A stretch of 64,000 nucleotides of DNA from Heliocidaris erythrogramma (GCA_025617745.1 CM046855.1:13981880-14045879); one strand, 5' to 3'; shown: positions 45,883-59,356, counted from the first letter of the stretch. The notes: generated from the sequence alone by a model not told the origin. Numbers and translations are program-made.

Positions 45883-46973
45883 TTTCCAATAAAAATATGT
45901 GTGTATCATTCTCATTATATGCCATCAACATGGCTTAGTACAATAGTGAATCGTTACAGTCAAAGGCAAATGATCTCTAAATGTCATTTTGCAAATATTT
46001 ATGACATTTTATGGCCTCGTTGTTCCGCAAATGCATCGTGTATAAAAGCATAACATTATAAAGCTCAAAACAACAAGGCATTAATCTGCGTAGAGACTTG
46101 GGAACATTTTGTTAAAACAAATTATGGGCGACATTCTCTCGCAGATTAGTAAAGAAATGTTTCTCTTCTTTTTCTCTGTTGTCTTCCAGGGGCCAAAGAG
46201 GGGGCAAAAACACGCCAAGTTGTTAACAAACAGATTAATGCCTACGATTGGACTCCTTTTTAATAGCCACTTTACTCCTATTATCCAACTGCGATATAAA
46301 GCCTGGTGTTGTATCAGAGGTTGTGGTTTTACAATGCAAAAGCATGATATTTGAGCCAGCAATGTGGATCATGTTCCTACGGCTGATCAGTTTGCAAAAT
46401 ATAAAATAAAAGAGAGAACTCATGGGGAAAGGGAAAGTAGAATGGAATTTTTATAAGTAAAAAGAAAGTATCCGAGAACTTAGAAGCTGTAAAAGAACAA
46501 ATACTTTTGACGATGTAACGATTACCCTAGCCACTATCTTATAATATGAATAGTAAATAGCCCATAAGATCCAATGAATTTACTTTTCATCGTGCGCACT
46601 TAATTGCTATAATTATCTTAATCATCCTCACAAGTTCAATATCCATTACATACAATGGATAGGTTGTCCTTGGTATTGGACAAAATGGGAAGAATGGTGG
46701 AGTAATTAAGGGAATTCCCATAATCAAATTATCTGAGTTAATGGAAATGCAGTTCTGTAGGATAAAATGCCGATTATCTCATCATATGAATGAATGTCGG
46801 TTTAATCATGTTAATGATGTGAAATTCCATTTTTTTTTAATGAAGAGCATATTTGTGTCAATATCACTAACAATTAAACTGACTTCAACACTTCTGACAA
46901 CCAATATACGTCAGAAGACTGTCGTTTGCAGTCGCAAATTGCGATTAAATATATATATATATATATTTAAGTC

Positions 46974-47166
46974 AGTAGCATAACCAGAACATGGTGGCGG
47001 GGGCATACGTCCTAACCACCCCTTCTAGTCTGGAGGCCCAGAACCAAAAAAAACAAACAAACAATTAAAGCTTTTGCACAAGACAGTTATATAACAGAGA
47101 GAAACTGCGATAAATTCCACCCCACCTCTTTTCAGGTCACAGGTTATCATTGTCTGGCTACGCCAA
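46974..47166. mobile_element. Possible short TIR element
   Basis: The left end CAGTAGCATAACCAGAACA and the reverse complement of the right end, TTGGCGTAGCCAGACA, are similar in the GTAGCCAGA-type core. G-rich sequence follows on the left. Weak; no target duplication was found. Confidence 0.3.
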
Positions 47167-47674
47167 TAAACATTATCTATGTTTACGAGGTGTAGCTACA
47201 GTAATCTGTCGCCTTACCTTCACACAGCAAACTATTATCCTAATGACCATCATTGAAATGCCGTGACAGGTCCTTTAGGAGCTCATGACCACGTTCTTTA
47301 CTTAAATTAATAACATTTGCACTACCAACATTTTGTGTCGTTACGTTTCTGTTGCGTTTTCTATTCACAGAAACATTGAAAAACGTTTAGGATGATCAAT
47401 TTACCTGGATTTATTAGTCGAATCGATTTGATCTTACAAAGATCATGCGTGGAGCAGGAGATTTATTATGAAACAATGGATAAACAAAGACAAGATAAAC
47501 TTTAATGGTAAGGTGTATCACTAGATGATGTCCTGTGCTATTTTCTCAGTAAAAGTATATAACTTGTATTACTTGTGGTTCAAGTCAGTGTGGAACTGGC
47601 CTCACGCGATGCAAGCTAAATCTGGAAGAGAGGTTCTGAAAGAGTCCCGTAATCTTATCTTATAGACTTTTGTG

Positions 47675-47762
47675 TTGTATTCCTCTCTCCCTCTCTCCCT
47701 CCCTCTCTCTCTCTCTCCATCCCTCTCTTTCTCCATATCTCTCTCTCTCTCTCTCTCTCTTT
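47675..47762. repeat. (CT)n microsatellite
   Basis: Interrupted CT tract. Confidence 0.9.
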
Positions 47763-48118
47763 CATTGCCAAGATATAAAAAGAAAGATCCCCGTTCGGTA
47801 TCTCTCACCACTGAAAACAATAACACGATATACAAACACAATTATGCTCTATTAAAATAATGATTGATAGGTTTAGCAAATATCCAATAGTCAATAGGTA
47901 AAACAATTATTCAGGAGTGGATTAAAAAAAACCCTCTGAATTAATGAGGTGTTACATGGGAAAAGGACAATTTAAAAGAGATTATGACTTAAATAAAATG
48001 TCTTTGGTTATAAGAATATTTAAGATCACACAAAAATTGCTTCTCCGACTACAGGGTGAATCGACTAGTTAGGTATAATCGACTTCTTTCAAAGGTTAAT
48101 GCTCGCAACACAACATAA

Positions 48119-48760
48119 AAGGGCCCCTGCAACCCAAACGCAACCCAAATGCAAGTTTATTGCTGTTGATGTGCAGGGATGCATACAACTAATGTTCTGT
48201 TATTCAAACATCTAGATATGTTTTATAGATATTTTTAATGTCTTTTTGAAATATTTTTTCCAACCTCCAAAGCTCCACCCTAAAAAAGCTCCAGATTTCA
48301 TTCATGCAATGACATCATCTGTCAATCATCAGTCAGCTACACTAACATACAATGGACAGTGAAATGTAACTTCCCCCAGCTCAGCACATGCACACAATAG
48401 AATGACATGCTTTCAAACAATACCTCCTCAATACCATTCTTTTCCTGGTGATGCTACAGCATGTCTGACATAGCAACTCCTATGTAGGCATTGTATGGTT
48501 ATAGAACAGATGGTCATCTCTGGCAAAGCTACATACCACTGTCTCTCCTTAGCTCACTAATGATTGACAGATGGTGTCATTACAGAAATGAGATCGGGGC
48601 ATTTTCTCTTGGGTGGAGCTAAGCATGTTTGAGAAAATGATTTTAGAAATATCTTTAAAATTTATGAAACATATTTAGACGTTTGAATAACAAAATATAA
48701 GTTGTATGCATCCCTGCACACCAACAGGAATCAACTTGCATTTGTGCTGCAGCGGACCTT
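48119..48760. mobile_element. Foldback MITE with TAA target duplication
   Basis: The left end AAGGGCCCCTGCAACCC and the reverse complement of the right end, AAGGTCCGCTGCAGCAC, are followed by long matching arms. Shared blocks are AAATGCAAGTT, GTGCAGGGATGCATACAACT, GTTATTCAAAC and ATATGTTT. TAA flanks each side (48116-48118 and 48761-48763). A TWA target is typical of PIF/Harbinger-type elements. Confidence 0.8.
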
Positions 48761-49791
48761 TAAACGTACCCTCATTATACACCGAGGTATTTGTTTAATA
48801 ACTAGAACATGAGGACAGCGGATTGTACCTTCAGTTCCATGCATAAAAAGAATATTAGTTTTGGGTACTATCTGCTACCACGTGACAAGATAAAGTCGAG
48901 TATTGGTAATGTATTTTCATTTTCATTTTCAAAGTTAGGGAAAGGATGATTATGTAGTAACAATTAGTTACTGTGAGGTTTTGGAATATTCCAAATGAAA
49001 AGAAATTTTACTGAAATTCTCATCAAGTAAAAAGCAGTGTACACGTACATACACATGGTATCAAAGTTTGGTCGAAAATTTTAAAACTATTTCTAGTCAT
49101 GTTTAGAATATGAGGGCATGTCAAGAAAATCATTTTCACGTGACATTGGTACGATGATATGCTTCCACATACGAGTGAAAAGAATGAGAAAGCTCACAAA
49201 TTATTCCTTGCTTATACCTCAACTCAACCTTCTCTTTAAGCTCATAAGCTGTCATCCTGAACATCGGGCTGGAGGTGGAAACGCGCACATAGGCAGGGTA
49301 ATGGATATCTGTCTGGGTTCGTCATCTTTCATCAATACTTGATCAGAAGGAAAACAATAGGAGAGAAAGGCATGACAGAACATTATCTTGATCACTTCGG
49401 AAATACACCTCCGGATATGTGGATAAAAGGGCCTGTCCAAATGCATTATCCGCGACAGCTCGAAAAGGTGCAAAATCAGCCTAAACACGTTATCGAAATA
49501 CCATGCCGAGGCAAGCTGGTAGGGCATCATTTAGCCCCAAAACGAGTATATGCTCAAAGTGAAGATTAAATACAGTATAGTCATGACAGTAGGATTTAAA
49601 ATGTCTAATGATTACAAGTAAACTAGCTTGTGATTAGAAAAGCACTTGCCATTCATCCCTGAATCAATCAAGGGTAAAGCCCATAGGATCGACCAGCGAA
49701 GAGACATGTTGGTCTCGCGGGCTTTCTACTTTTCTGAGACATTGTCAGTCTCGTGCGCTGTCGGTCTCGTGGGCTGTCGGGCTACTGTAAT

Positions 49792-49811
49792 CCCCCCCCC
49801 CCCCCCCCCCC
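49792..49811. repeat. 20-nt C homopolymer
   Basis: Plus-strand C run. Confidence 0.9.
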
Positions 49812-50377
49812 AGTAAAATTAGCACTTCATGCTCAAGTCGGCTTTTCGAACACCGTCGTTAATTAAAAAGCAGTTACAAAATTTTATAAAGATGTATGCT
49901 TTTCATTCTTTTCGTCTTATATTTCTATAATCATCAGCCTTTGTCTTCGGAAATTCAGGAAGACCAAACTTGGCTACAGTTGAAGATTGAGGGAAAGGAA
50001 TCATTTTATATTTATACTGATCAGGCAAGATGACAGAAAAAAATAATTTTCATTGATTTGAAACCCTTTTTAATCAAAGCATTTTTGTTTCTCTCTCATA
50101 AATAGAAGCAAATTATGTTACTCAGTTCCCCATCAATTTTCTTTGTAGAAGAGCAAGCTCATAATAAAAGTGATTTACTCGATATTCTACTTGGTTTAAT
50201 CGTCTATCTTTCTCCTTATCCCTCTTTCTTTGTCTGTTCTTTATTTTTTACTTTCTCCTATTTCACCTGTCTTTTATTCTGTCTCATTTTCTCTTTTAAA
50301 ACCATGCATGCACATAGTTTCCACGTTATCATATTGTAAACATCTTCATGACTCCTGTAATCTATCTGCTATTATAC

Positions 50378-50414
<37 letters not shown>

Positions 50415-51276
50415 AACCCCGTGTGCCTTCCGGACAAATTTATCTGTATTAAACTGCTAAGCAAACGACAGTGACATGGATCATGTATGAGCTATGTCAA
50501 GGAGAACGTTACTATTTCACTCTTTTGAGATTCGAGCCTTTTAATCGTTCAGATTTTCACATAGATAAATCGCTGTTTTGGAAGAATTGCGTCAATACGC
50601 TAATTACAGGGGAAATCAAATAATAGCATCAGCTCTTTTATTCACAAAGTAATTTCTCATTATCTCAATAAGCCCAGCATAAGCGCTTTAGTACATTAAT
50701 ACAACTTATCTCCCGTTTAAGCGAGAATATTTCATTCATACATGTTATTTTCCCTGTCAACGGTTCATCGTCTGTTTTACTGGCCTTGACACTGAAAACT
50801 ACTGCATTTAACAGTGTTGACTCTGAAGACATGATGTCGTAATGATGACGTCAATATGAAAAACCCGCCCTGGCTGTTTCCCCAAGTGCTTGACGAACAA
50901 TGAAAGAGATATCTTGATGCATGCAGGAAAATACTAGAGTAAATCACTGGCATTATTTTTCTTCAACTCTTAGTATGGTGCACAGCAGTCAGCTTCATTT
51001 TGCTACCCAGATCCAGAGCAAAACAGCTTCCAGAGGTAAATGACTTGGATGCCATCTGCTATTTTTACAATGTTAATGATGACAAAATTGAGTGTAGTTA
51101 TAACCAGGAAAATTGACAAATGAGGTGGGTTATGGAGGTCTATTACACTCAGAAGTGTAGTAGATCTTATTAAGGCGCCGATATTATTTTTTTTCTTCGC
51201 TTTTCAAAACACATTTAAAATCATGGCACTATAAGATATCATATAGCTTATCCATAATTCATATTGACAGACATAC

Positions 51277-53327
51277 GGTCAATTCCAGCGTAACGGACAT
51301 GACATTCAGACAGTTTTTTGTAATTCAAAACATCACACAATAGAATTGGCAGTCTCCAAACAATTTTTATTGAGTTTATCAGACACATTTGACTATCAGG
51401 GATATACTCATGAAATTTCACATCATTTTATTGAACGGTTGTGGAGAAAATGCACTCGTTGTGAGCGTAACGGACATGACACAAAATGGACAAGGCTTTT
51501 TAACCTACTTTTTATTATGAAAATTCCTGTGAGTTTTGGGATAGAATGAACCTGGTTTGGGTATTAATTAAAACTTAAAGTCATGCTGTAATCATAAATT
51601 CATGTTTGAGATTAGTTTTACATTGCATTCTTTTTTTATAGCTCAGAATGTAGCGTAACGGACATGACAGTTTTGTCCACTTTTTGTGAGCGGACATATT
51701 TGTTTTATTACGAAATATGGCAGATATTTTATTGTTCATATAGTAAGGTTGAAAGATAGGGACACACATCATAACTGGTATTCTGTACTATGTCATATAT
51801 TTCATGTTTTTCAATGTTTACACAAGATATAAAAAATAAAGCAAACTTGCTTCTGCACCAGCTAGCTACAATTTATGATACATTTTAGTTAATACTACCC
51901 TCCATACCAAAACAGAACAAATTATTAGTTGATGCTATGGTGTTTTCTCCTTTATAGGCTAATATTTCTCAGATAGTATTAATATGCTAGCGTAACGGAC
52001 ATGACACCCTTGTGAAGTGAACCATATCTTCACTTCTTTCTTTCAAAAAAACATTTGGCATAAAAAAGACAAAACTAACAGCTCAGTACTACTACCAAAT
52101 GTTAAATAGTAACACATCTAAGTTCTTTTTTGCAGGTTTTAGTGATCTAACAACTATACTACAATGCATGGAATATAATGCTTAGAGTACCACAACAACA
52201 TACAACAAAGTAGAGCACGTCTCAAGCTTTGAGGCAAAGAAAACTTAATGAACCAGACCTGATCAAAAGTTTGAACATATCATGAAAATGTCCTGAATGA
52301 TTCACATCAGTTTTAAAGAAAGAAAGTTAACTACATGTATCTGCAACATGCACTAAAGCAGTTCCACAAAACCAGTGTCATTATGAAATGAGGTCTAAGT
52401 TATCATGGAAAAGTGCTAGGGAGATGGCCAATAGTGGAACTGCATTGTCTTGGCTTCAGTAATCCACTATGTAAATAAACAGGGACATACCTGCTGCTGC
52501 ATGTTGGTCATCAATCATGATCAAGATGTTGGAATGGGATTACATAACAGGGCTAGCAAGATCATCTGAAATCTACAGACTTCCATGGGTAAACTGGAAA
52601 ATCTGCTTGTTGTTGTGTCTTAAATATAACAAGCATTTTTATATTTATGAGTCACTAGTATCTAGAAACATCCCACTATCCTCAAGCAATTGAAAATAAT
52701 AATCAATCTATTAAATGGAGCCCACAATGTGGTTTCTGCCACTTGTCGTATATAAAGTGTCATGTCCGTTACGCAAAGTGTCATGTCCATTACGCCATTT
52801 GCTTGAAAACTGACAGTGGTAAGGAAAAATGGTTGCTACACATGTAAGGGGATTTAGTTCTAACATAGAAACTGAATTTACAGTAACCAAATACAAATTT
52901 CCTGTTGGCTATGAAAACTTTAAGTGAAAAACGTAACGGACATGACACTTCTAATGATAAAGAAAGCACACAATTTTGAGGATCAATGCCTCGAAAATTG
53001 ATGAATGATATAAACATTCATTGTGATTTTCTGTTGATATGTACACTGAACTACTGTTTAAAAGTTGAAGGAGACCTCCAGTAGATTTTAAGCCTTCATT
53101 AGAGACAGGAAGAATAAACTCTTCAAAAATAGCCACATTTTTGTGTTATTGCGATACATCATATTAGATTCTCACTGGTGGAAAAAAATACGAAATTTGT
53201 CAGTTTAATGATTTGTCTATTGGAAAATGAACATTTATACATTACTTTTCAAGAATATTTGAGAGTTTAAGTGCAATTGCAAACTTCATTTTTTTTACTA
53301 AAGTGAACATTTTTCATGGAATTGCCC
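51277..53327. mobile_element. Large non-autonomous TIR element with 13-bp motif array (B)
   Basis: The left end GGTCAATTCCA (51277-51287) and the reverse complement of the right end, GGGCAATTCCA (53317-53327), are flanked by a possible ACATA direct repeat (offset by one base on the left). Seven copies of GTAACGGACATGA occur inside. Forward copies are at 51290, 51467, 51655, 51992 and 52933; reverse copies are at 52760 and 52781 (the last with one change). Most are followed by CA(C). The first lies 2 bp from the left terminal repeat. Length is 2.05 kb and no transposase frame is seen. Parallels element A in ends, motif and size. Confidence 0.65.
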
Positions 53328-53579
53328 ACATATATCTACGGTGAAAATAGAAATATAAGTAAAAACAAAACTAAATCTCTCCGACTCTTTTCCCTCTCCT
53401 TTCTCGTTTTTTCTTCCATATCTCCTTTTTTCTTCTTCCTCTTTCTCTCCACATTTTCCCATCAGTTCAAACTTTAGCCACCCATCTTCACTCCCCCTCT
53501 CATTCGCTTCATGTGAAAGCCTACCAAAACACCATCGACAAGTACAGAAACAACTTGCTTATCAAAGGAAGATACCTAC

Positions 53580-53720
53580 CAAGAATTGGCATCTCGTCGC
53601 TCCGGGCTTTCCTCAGACAGGTGTTGGACTTAAACACACCCAGGTGATGCAGAATGAAGGTTGCCATGGCAACAAAGAAGATGCATGCCAAGCTGATGCC
53701 GATAATTGCACCAACAGACA
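53580..53720 (-). CDS. Transmembrane exon of unrecognised type I membrane protein
   Basis: 141-bp exon of 47 codons with phase 1 at both ends. The acceptor is ATTTCATTGCAG and the donor CTTG|GTAGGT. After one split codon the reading is SVGAIIGISLACIFFVAMAT then FILHHLGVFK, a single hydrophobic helix of about 24 residues. The sequence then turns hydrophilic and basic (SNTCLRKARSDEMPIL). The positive residues after the helix place the following part in the cytoplasm, so the N-terminal side would be extracellular and encoded further right, outside the recognised exons. Phase-1 borders are typical of animal receptors and adhesion proteins assembled from Ig, FN3, EGF or SRCR modules, but no such module is in the window. 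The joint to 19927-20160 gives Glu. Family not recognised. Confidence 0.78.
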
Positions 53721-56433
53721 CTGCAATGAAATGATAAATCATAATCAAGAGATACATTTATCAATTTGAGAATGTTATACTAATAAAATGTAAACAGAAA
53801 CTACCATGCAGGTGATTCAAAGATGTTGTAAAATATATATACTCTACATATTAAAACATTCCAACTTAGTGTCGCCAAGCAAACCACTAACGAGCATTTG
53901 GCGATGTAATACAGTTTAGGTCCTGATCGGATATTGATTGTAGACCATATTTACATGGCTGCCTTCTAAACAATTGCTTGGGGTACCTGTCCTGACCCTT
54001 ACTATAAATTATAAGAAAAGAAGACTCCATTGGCAGACATGACATACTTATCATCTTTTTATCCTACAAATTGGACAAATCATATCGAAGACGTTTTAAA
54101 TCATAATGTTGCGAATATGAAGTGTAGTATAAAGAGAGTGTTAATAGAAAGTTTCAAATATCTAATGGAATTAGCACTTTTAAATTATGATTTTTTTTCC
54201 CCCCTTCAAACTGATGAAAGCCAGAATAAGTAGAAACTAATATCACTCTAAATCATCTACTGTATCTCCTGGGAAACCAGCTTATTTTAGATTTACGACC
54301 GTTGCTAGCTACATGAATGATCAGTTATATTCTCTTAGGGATTAATTTCCTTCCAGCATTAATAATTTACGAATGATAAGTAACAATATTTTAGGGGAGC
54401 CAAGCTCGGTACAGGTATATTAGGTAAATTTTGGATTCTTTGCAGATAATTTTGATTCATTCGCAACAACTCCGCCACTTCCGTACCTACACACATATTC
54501 ACGAAAGTTTCGTACCCCCCCCCCCCCCACCCCACCTAAAAAGGGTGAAGATTAGTTTACTACAAGAAGGGGGATCTAAAAGGTAGAAATTTAATTAAGA
54601 TCATTACAGTACTTTTTATTAATACGTGCGTTTGCCAAATGGACCTTAAAAATAACAAACACAAAAGAGAATATTCTCTCTTTTTAACACACTAAACTTT
54701 AGCTTAAATCTTACCAGGATATCATTTTCGCAGCATTTCAACCTGGATTTATGCAGAGTCCAATCGCTTTCAGTTCTTGAAAAAATCTTTATAAATAGAG
54801 TAATATTTGCTCACCCCGATGCCGGAAAATCATATTACAATATTCATTGCGGGTTAGTAATATGATAATTATCACCTGGATGTGTATTCTGACTTCATAT
54901 TCCGTTGTTTCAACTTTCCTCTATGAAGCATGAGCAAGAAACAAGGGCGGGTCGAGGATTTGATAAAGAGGGGTGGGGTGCTTTTTTAAAAGAATTTTAA
55001 GCCCCCTCCCCCCCCCCAAAAAAAAAAAATAACAACAACAACAAAAAAAAACAACAACAAACAAACAAACAAACAGGTATCACACTTTCAGATGCTCTTT
55101 AGGTCCAAATTTTAAAATGGGAGTACTTTTGGGGGTGTATACGTAAAAGTATGCAATTCGGACTTTAAAATGGCACTGACAGGTTGTGCCCCCCCCCCCC
55201 CCCTCATCCACAAGTGATATAACTTTTTCAAAAAAAATATTATGCTCATATATTTGCTCAACCTGCAGGGACTGGTGTTATGTTAAGGTACAGCAAGCAT
55301 GACAGGTGAACCGATCGAATCAAATCACGTATCGTAGATTTTTTGTTGATATTATGGCACTTATGCTGCTCTGAGTTTTGTTTGTTTGCCTCAAATCATA
55401 TATTTGCTTCATTAAAAGATATACAGATTGTACACTGTAGATTATTAAGTGAAACTGCTACGATGAAAGTGAAACGATGAAAAGGGAACTGGTTGTTGTG
55501 CTTTACATAAAAAATTAGGAGATATACTTAGATTTATGAACGTGGTCTAGTACATTTATTAACATAACTGGGATCAACTTTTCCAATTCAGAATCTCACC
55601 TCTTTTGATAAGACACTAATCTACACTTTCCACTTCTTTACTGAAATATAGCTGGGTACCAGGTGATAAGAATCCTTTAAAATTTTTAGCGGTAAAAAAT
55701 GGTTAAAATTCTCAGCGCTTGGTTTCCTCTCAAAAAAGGCCCTAAATGATCATAATAGAATAAATGTAATTTAAATATACCTCGGTGAATTGTTATGAAT
55801 ATTAACTTTTTGCATATACAACATCTAAAGGCATGACGTCATAACATTGTTTTTCTGTAACATTAACATTCAAGAATTCCCGCCGATTATACATCTTATT
55901 CATGAAAAAGCAACCATGATAATTAATGCTAAAAACTTTTCTTATATCAATAATGATTATCAATACAAAGCAATATCATGAATAATTATTCTTTCTTAAA
56001 TCAGAGATGGAGAAAAAAACAAGCGAAAGGCCGGTGAGATAGACAACCTGAATTTCTACAGAGCTCAGAATTCAAAGCCACATCAACTGTTAAGGAAGAA
56101 GCTAAATGGATGACATCAATCAACACTGACTGTAAAGCAAGTCTTTTTCATGACAACCCAGTAGTAAAGCCATGAAAAATGGGAAGGAAAATATGGAGGT
56201 GTATTTCTTCAGTATTCATGTTATTGAAAGAGGCACCTGGTGCTTATCAGAAACCCACCAAACTGGGATAATTTAGCAAAACAGACACCAATTACCCATT
56301 TCGGGCAGAGCTTTGATTCCAATAAGTGTTCCTATAAATTCCTTCGCATAATATCTCTAAAAGGTGGCAACGGTGCTATTTTTCATGCTTCAGTTAAGTT
56401 AATGAGACTCGATATTTTGCAGGGGTGCATTTA

Positions 56434-56951
56434 AAGGGAAAGTCATGGTATTAAATTGATTTGAATAAATGAAGAAAATGAGAGAAACAGATTAGTGAAA
56501 GTTTGAGCAAAATCTGATAAGAAATAAGAAAGTTGTAATCAATCAAAAACAAATTGGCAACTCCGTGACGTATCTTGTGAGCTCCCCTCCCACTTTCTCA
56601 AGACAGAAAATTTCATAAATTTTCATTTTCTTAGTTTTTGATGAAGAAATTTGTTTCATAAAGGTTTTGTGTAAAAATATATGAGCAATGATTAAATGTA
56701 AGGCTCATGTATGATTGAATACTTTCTTAAGAGAAAATTGAAATCAATGATTTGGGGAGTAAATGGGCAAATGGAGAGGAACTCGCAAGGTACGTCACGG
56801 AGTTGCCAATTTGTGTTTGATTGATTACAACTTTAAACGAAATCATAACTTTCTCATTTCTTATGCATTTTACTCAAATCTTTACTGATCTGTTTCTTCA
56901 ATTGTTCTGCTTTCTTTTAAAACCAACTTGTAATCTGGGTGGACTTTCCTT
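56434..56951. mobile_element. Foldback MITE with TTA target duplication
   Basis: The left end AAGGGAAAGTC and the reverse complement of the right end, AAGGAAAGTC, are followed by ~150-bp imperfect arms. These share GAAACAGAT, ATAAGAAAT, AAGTTGTAATCAATCAAA, AAATTGGCAACTCCGTGACG and TACCTTG/TATCTTG. TTA flanks both sides (56431-56433 and 56952-56954). The target fits PIF/Harbinger type. An apparent 67-codon frame inside is not a gene. Confidence 0.8.
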
Positions 56952-57469
56952 TTATCTGAGGCTACTTGAGTTTATTATGAAAAGTAAAGTAAAGCGAAAT
57001 AAATATCTTGTAGAACACGTATGATGCATGCATTTTCGATTCTTGTTTTCTCTATATCACGTATAATGATTGCAAACCCATTATACGTTCTCACATTGAT
57101 CTGTTAGCAAGATATGAAGAACGGCTGTCATAAACACTGCCGGAATTTGAGTATATCTCAAAAACTTTACACTGGCGCTAAGATGGTCGCATTCCATGAA
57201 AGAAATCCGAACCCTTATTGCTGATCAAAAAACATTTTCAGATAAATCTGTTGAATCAACAGGATTTTTTCTTACTCAAGGAAGATGACGATATTAAAGC
57301 AGTCAAGCATTTTATCGGTACCCCTTGAGGTCCTGAATGATTTTAAAAATACAAATCGTTAATGAATTGAAAATAGTGGCGACGATATGGAGAAGATAAA
57401 TCACAAAGCGGGCTAATGTGAAAGGAAAGAATTAGAGGCAGATAATACAGAGAGCGTGAGTTATTAAGA

Positions 57470-57555
57470 GTGTGGGTGTGTGGGCGTTGTGTGCGTGTGT
57501 GTGCGTGTGTGTGTGTGTGTGTGTGCGTGTGTAAGAGAGAGAGAGAGAGAAACAC
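57470..57555. repeat. (GT)n(GA)n microsatellite
   Basis: Compound dinucleotide tract. Confidence 0.9.
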
Positions 57556-59285
57556 CCTCTCCTCTTTCATTCTCTCTCTTTTCTTTGTTTTCAGATTAAA
57601 AAATAATAATAATTGATTTGTACTTTTCTGATCATTCTGGACCAAATTTAATTATTTTTAACTGCACAGCCGTTTTGTGTTGAATCTATTCAAAGTTTAA
57701 GAGTGAGGTTCACATGTTCCATGCATCCTTACTTTATATTCCATTTCTCTGACGAGATGGCGGTTTGTGGCTCAACCATAAAAACAAGCGGATTCACCGC
57801 GATGCAATATGCATTAAAATGGATCAGATTCAGTATCTGTTTTTAATAATTTGTACTTTGCGGTCAGAAACTTTTCAATATCTTGCCTTTCCTGTCGACT
57901 TCTCGATCTGTTTTTAAAAGAAATGATATGATGTGTAGCACTAATGCGATTAGCATTTTAATGACAAATATATATTACTCCTTGTCATTGTCCGGGGTTA
58001 TAAATTGGATAAATGGAATGCACTTGTAGGTAAGACAACAACAGTTCGACCTTTATCGCTATGATAATTCAATGAGTAAATTAATTTCCCTTACCAAAAT
58101 GAGCCCCCGCATTAAGCATAACGGAATATGCACCAAATAGGGGGAAGTCTTAACGGTAAGCAGTATCGAATTTCAGGGCAACACTTTTAAAGATAAATAA
58201 CAAAAAATTTTATTTACCCCGTCTCATCGTGGTGATATACAAATGAGGGCCTCCGAATTGTTTTTCCCATCCCAACTAAGCGAGTCATTTGATTATTGAG
58301 ACGTATGAGAGAGCAAAATGGAATGACATACTAACGGATTGTTTTGATTTGATTTATGAGACCGCGGCGCAAACGCTCTTACGTTATACACAAGGACTGA
58401 GTCCTCCATCATTAGCGTAATCTAATTATATTTTACTGTAGGCATTACGTATTCCCTCCACTTCGGCAACCACTGCACAAATAATAGGCCTGGAAAAATA
58501 TGCCTCTGTGTATATGATAAATGAAAGAACACTATGGAACTCATTAGATATCGCTAGGCAGGAACTGGAATTTTCAATTCATTTCATCTGCTTCATAACA
58601 ACATTTAAACAATTCACGGTTGATATTCTCTTATACGTTTCAGTGTGAGATGAAATTGATTTGCAGTTTAATTCAGACTGCCTTGTTTTTAAGGGGTTAA
58701 TACTACAGAATGGGATTTTATTTTTACGAATTCTCAATATCATTTACGAAAAAAAAGTTAACTTGACTTTCCCTGAAATATCGTTGCGGAGGGTAACTTG
58801 AATAATAATTGAGGTAAATTCATATTTACCTCAATATCTTGAGGTATTGTATCGTCTTAAAATGAGTTCTTATTTTGTATTACACTGCAGGAATTTAATG
58901 TGTGTTAGATATGTGTAAAATGAACACACATGCGAACGTGGTTTATGTCATAGTGGTAAACATATCAAAGTATTTTAGAAGTAAAAAGCAAGATAAACCT
59001 TTCACCTTTATTGTCCAAAAATATAGATCTGTTTTTACTTATTATTCTGTAGCAGACCCCTAATCGAGTGATGTCGGTATACATAGGTCTTTGGAAAATT
59101 ATGCCCTCACCAAATGATTTGTATTATACAATGTTCATTTACAACCCAAGCAAAAAAGGCCAAATTACCCCAAAATGTTAAATAAAGTTGTCTTGCCTAG
59201 AGAAAAAAGCTGACATTTATATAAGTAAAGCCTTCGTTTATCAATTCAATACAACAGTGTCTACCCCCCTTTCTGTCTGTCTGCC

Positions 59286-59288
<3 letters not shown>

Positions 59289-59332
<44 letters not shown>

Positions 59333-59356
59333 ACACACACACACACACACACACAC
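59289..59356. repeat. (CT)n(CA)n microsatellite
   Basis: Directly precedes the tandem ~207-bp repeat. Confidence 0.9.

Larger units (their letters stand above)
20161..53579 (-). other. Very long intron (about 33 kb) before tail exon 2
   Basis: It separates the transmembrane exon from the first tail exon. I found no intervening exon with matching phase. Listed repeats occupy much of it. Stretches in which I see nothing beyond AT-rich sequence and short simple repeats include 21080-24970, 27560-29750, 33240-37190, 49820-51270 and much of 46400-46970. Confidence 0.5.
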
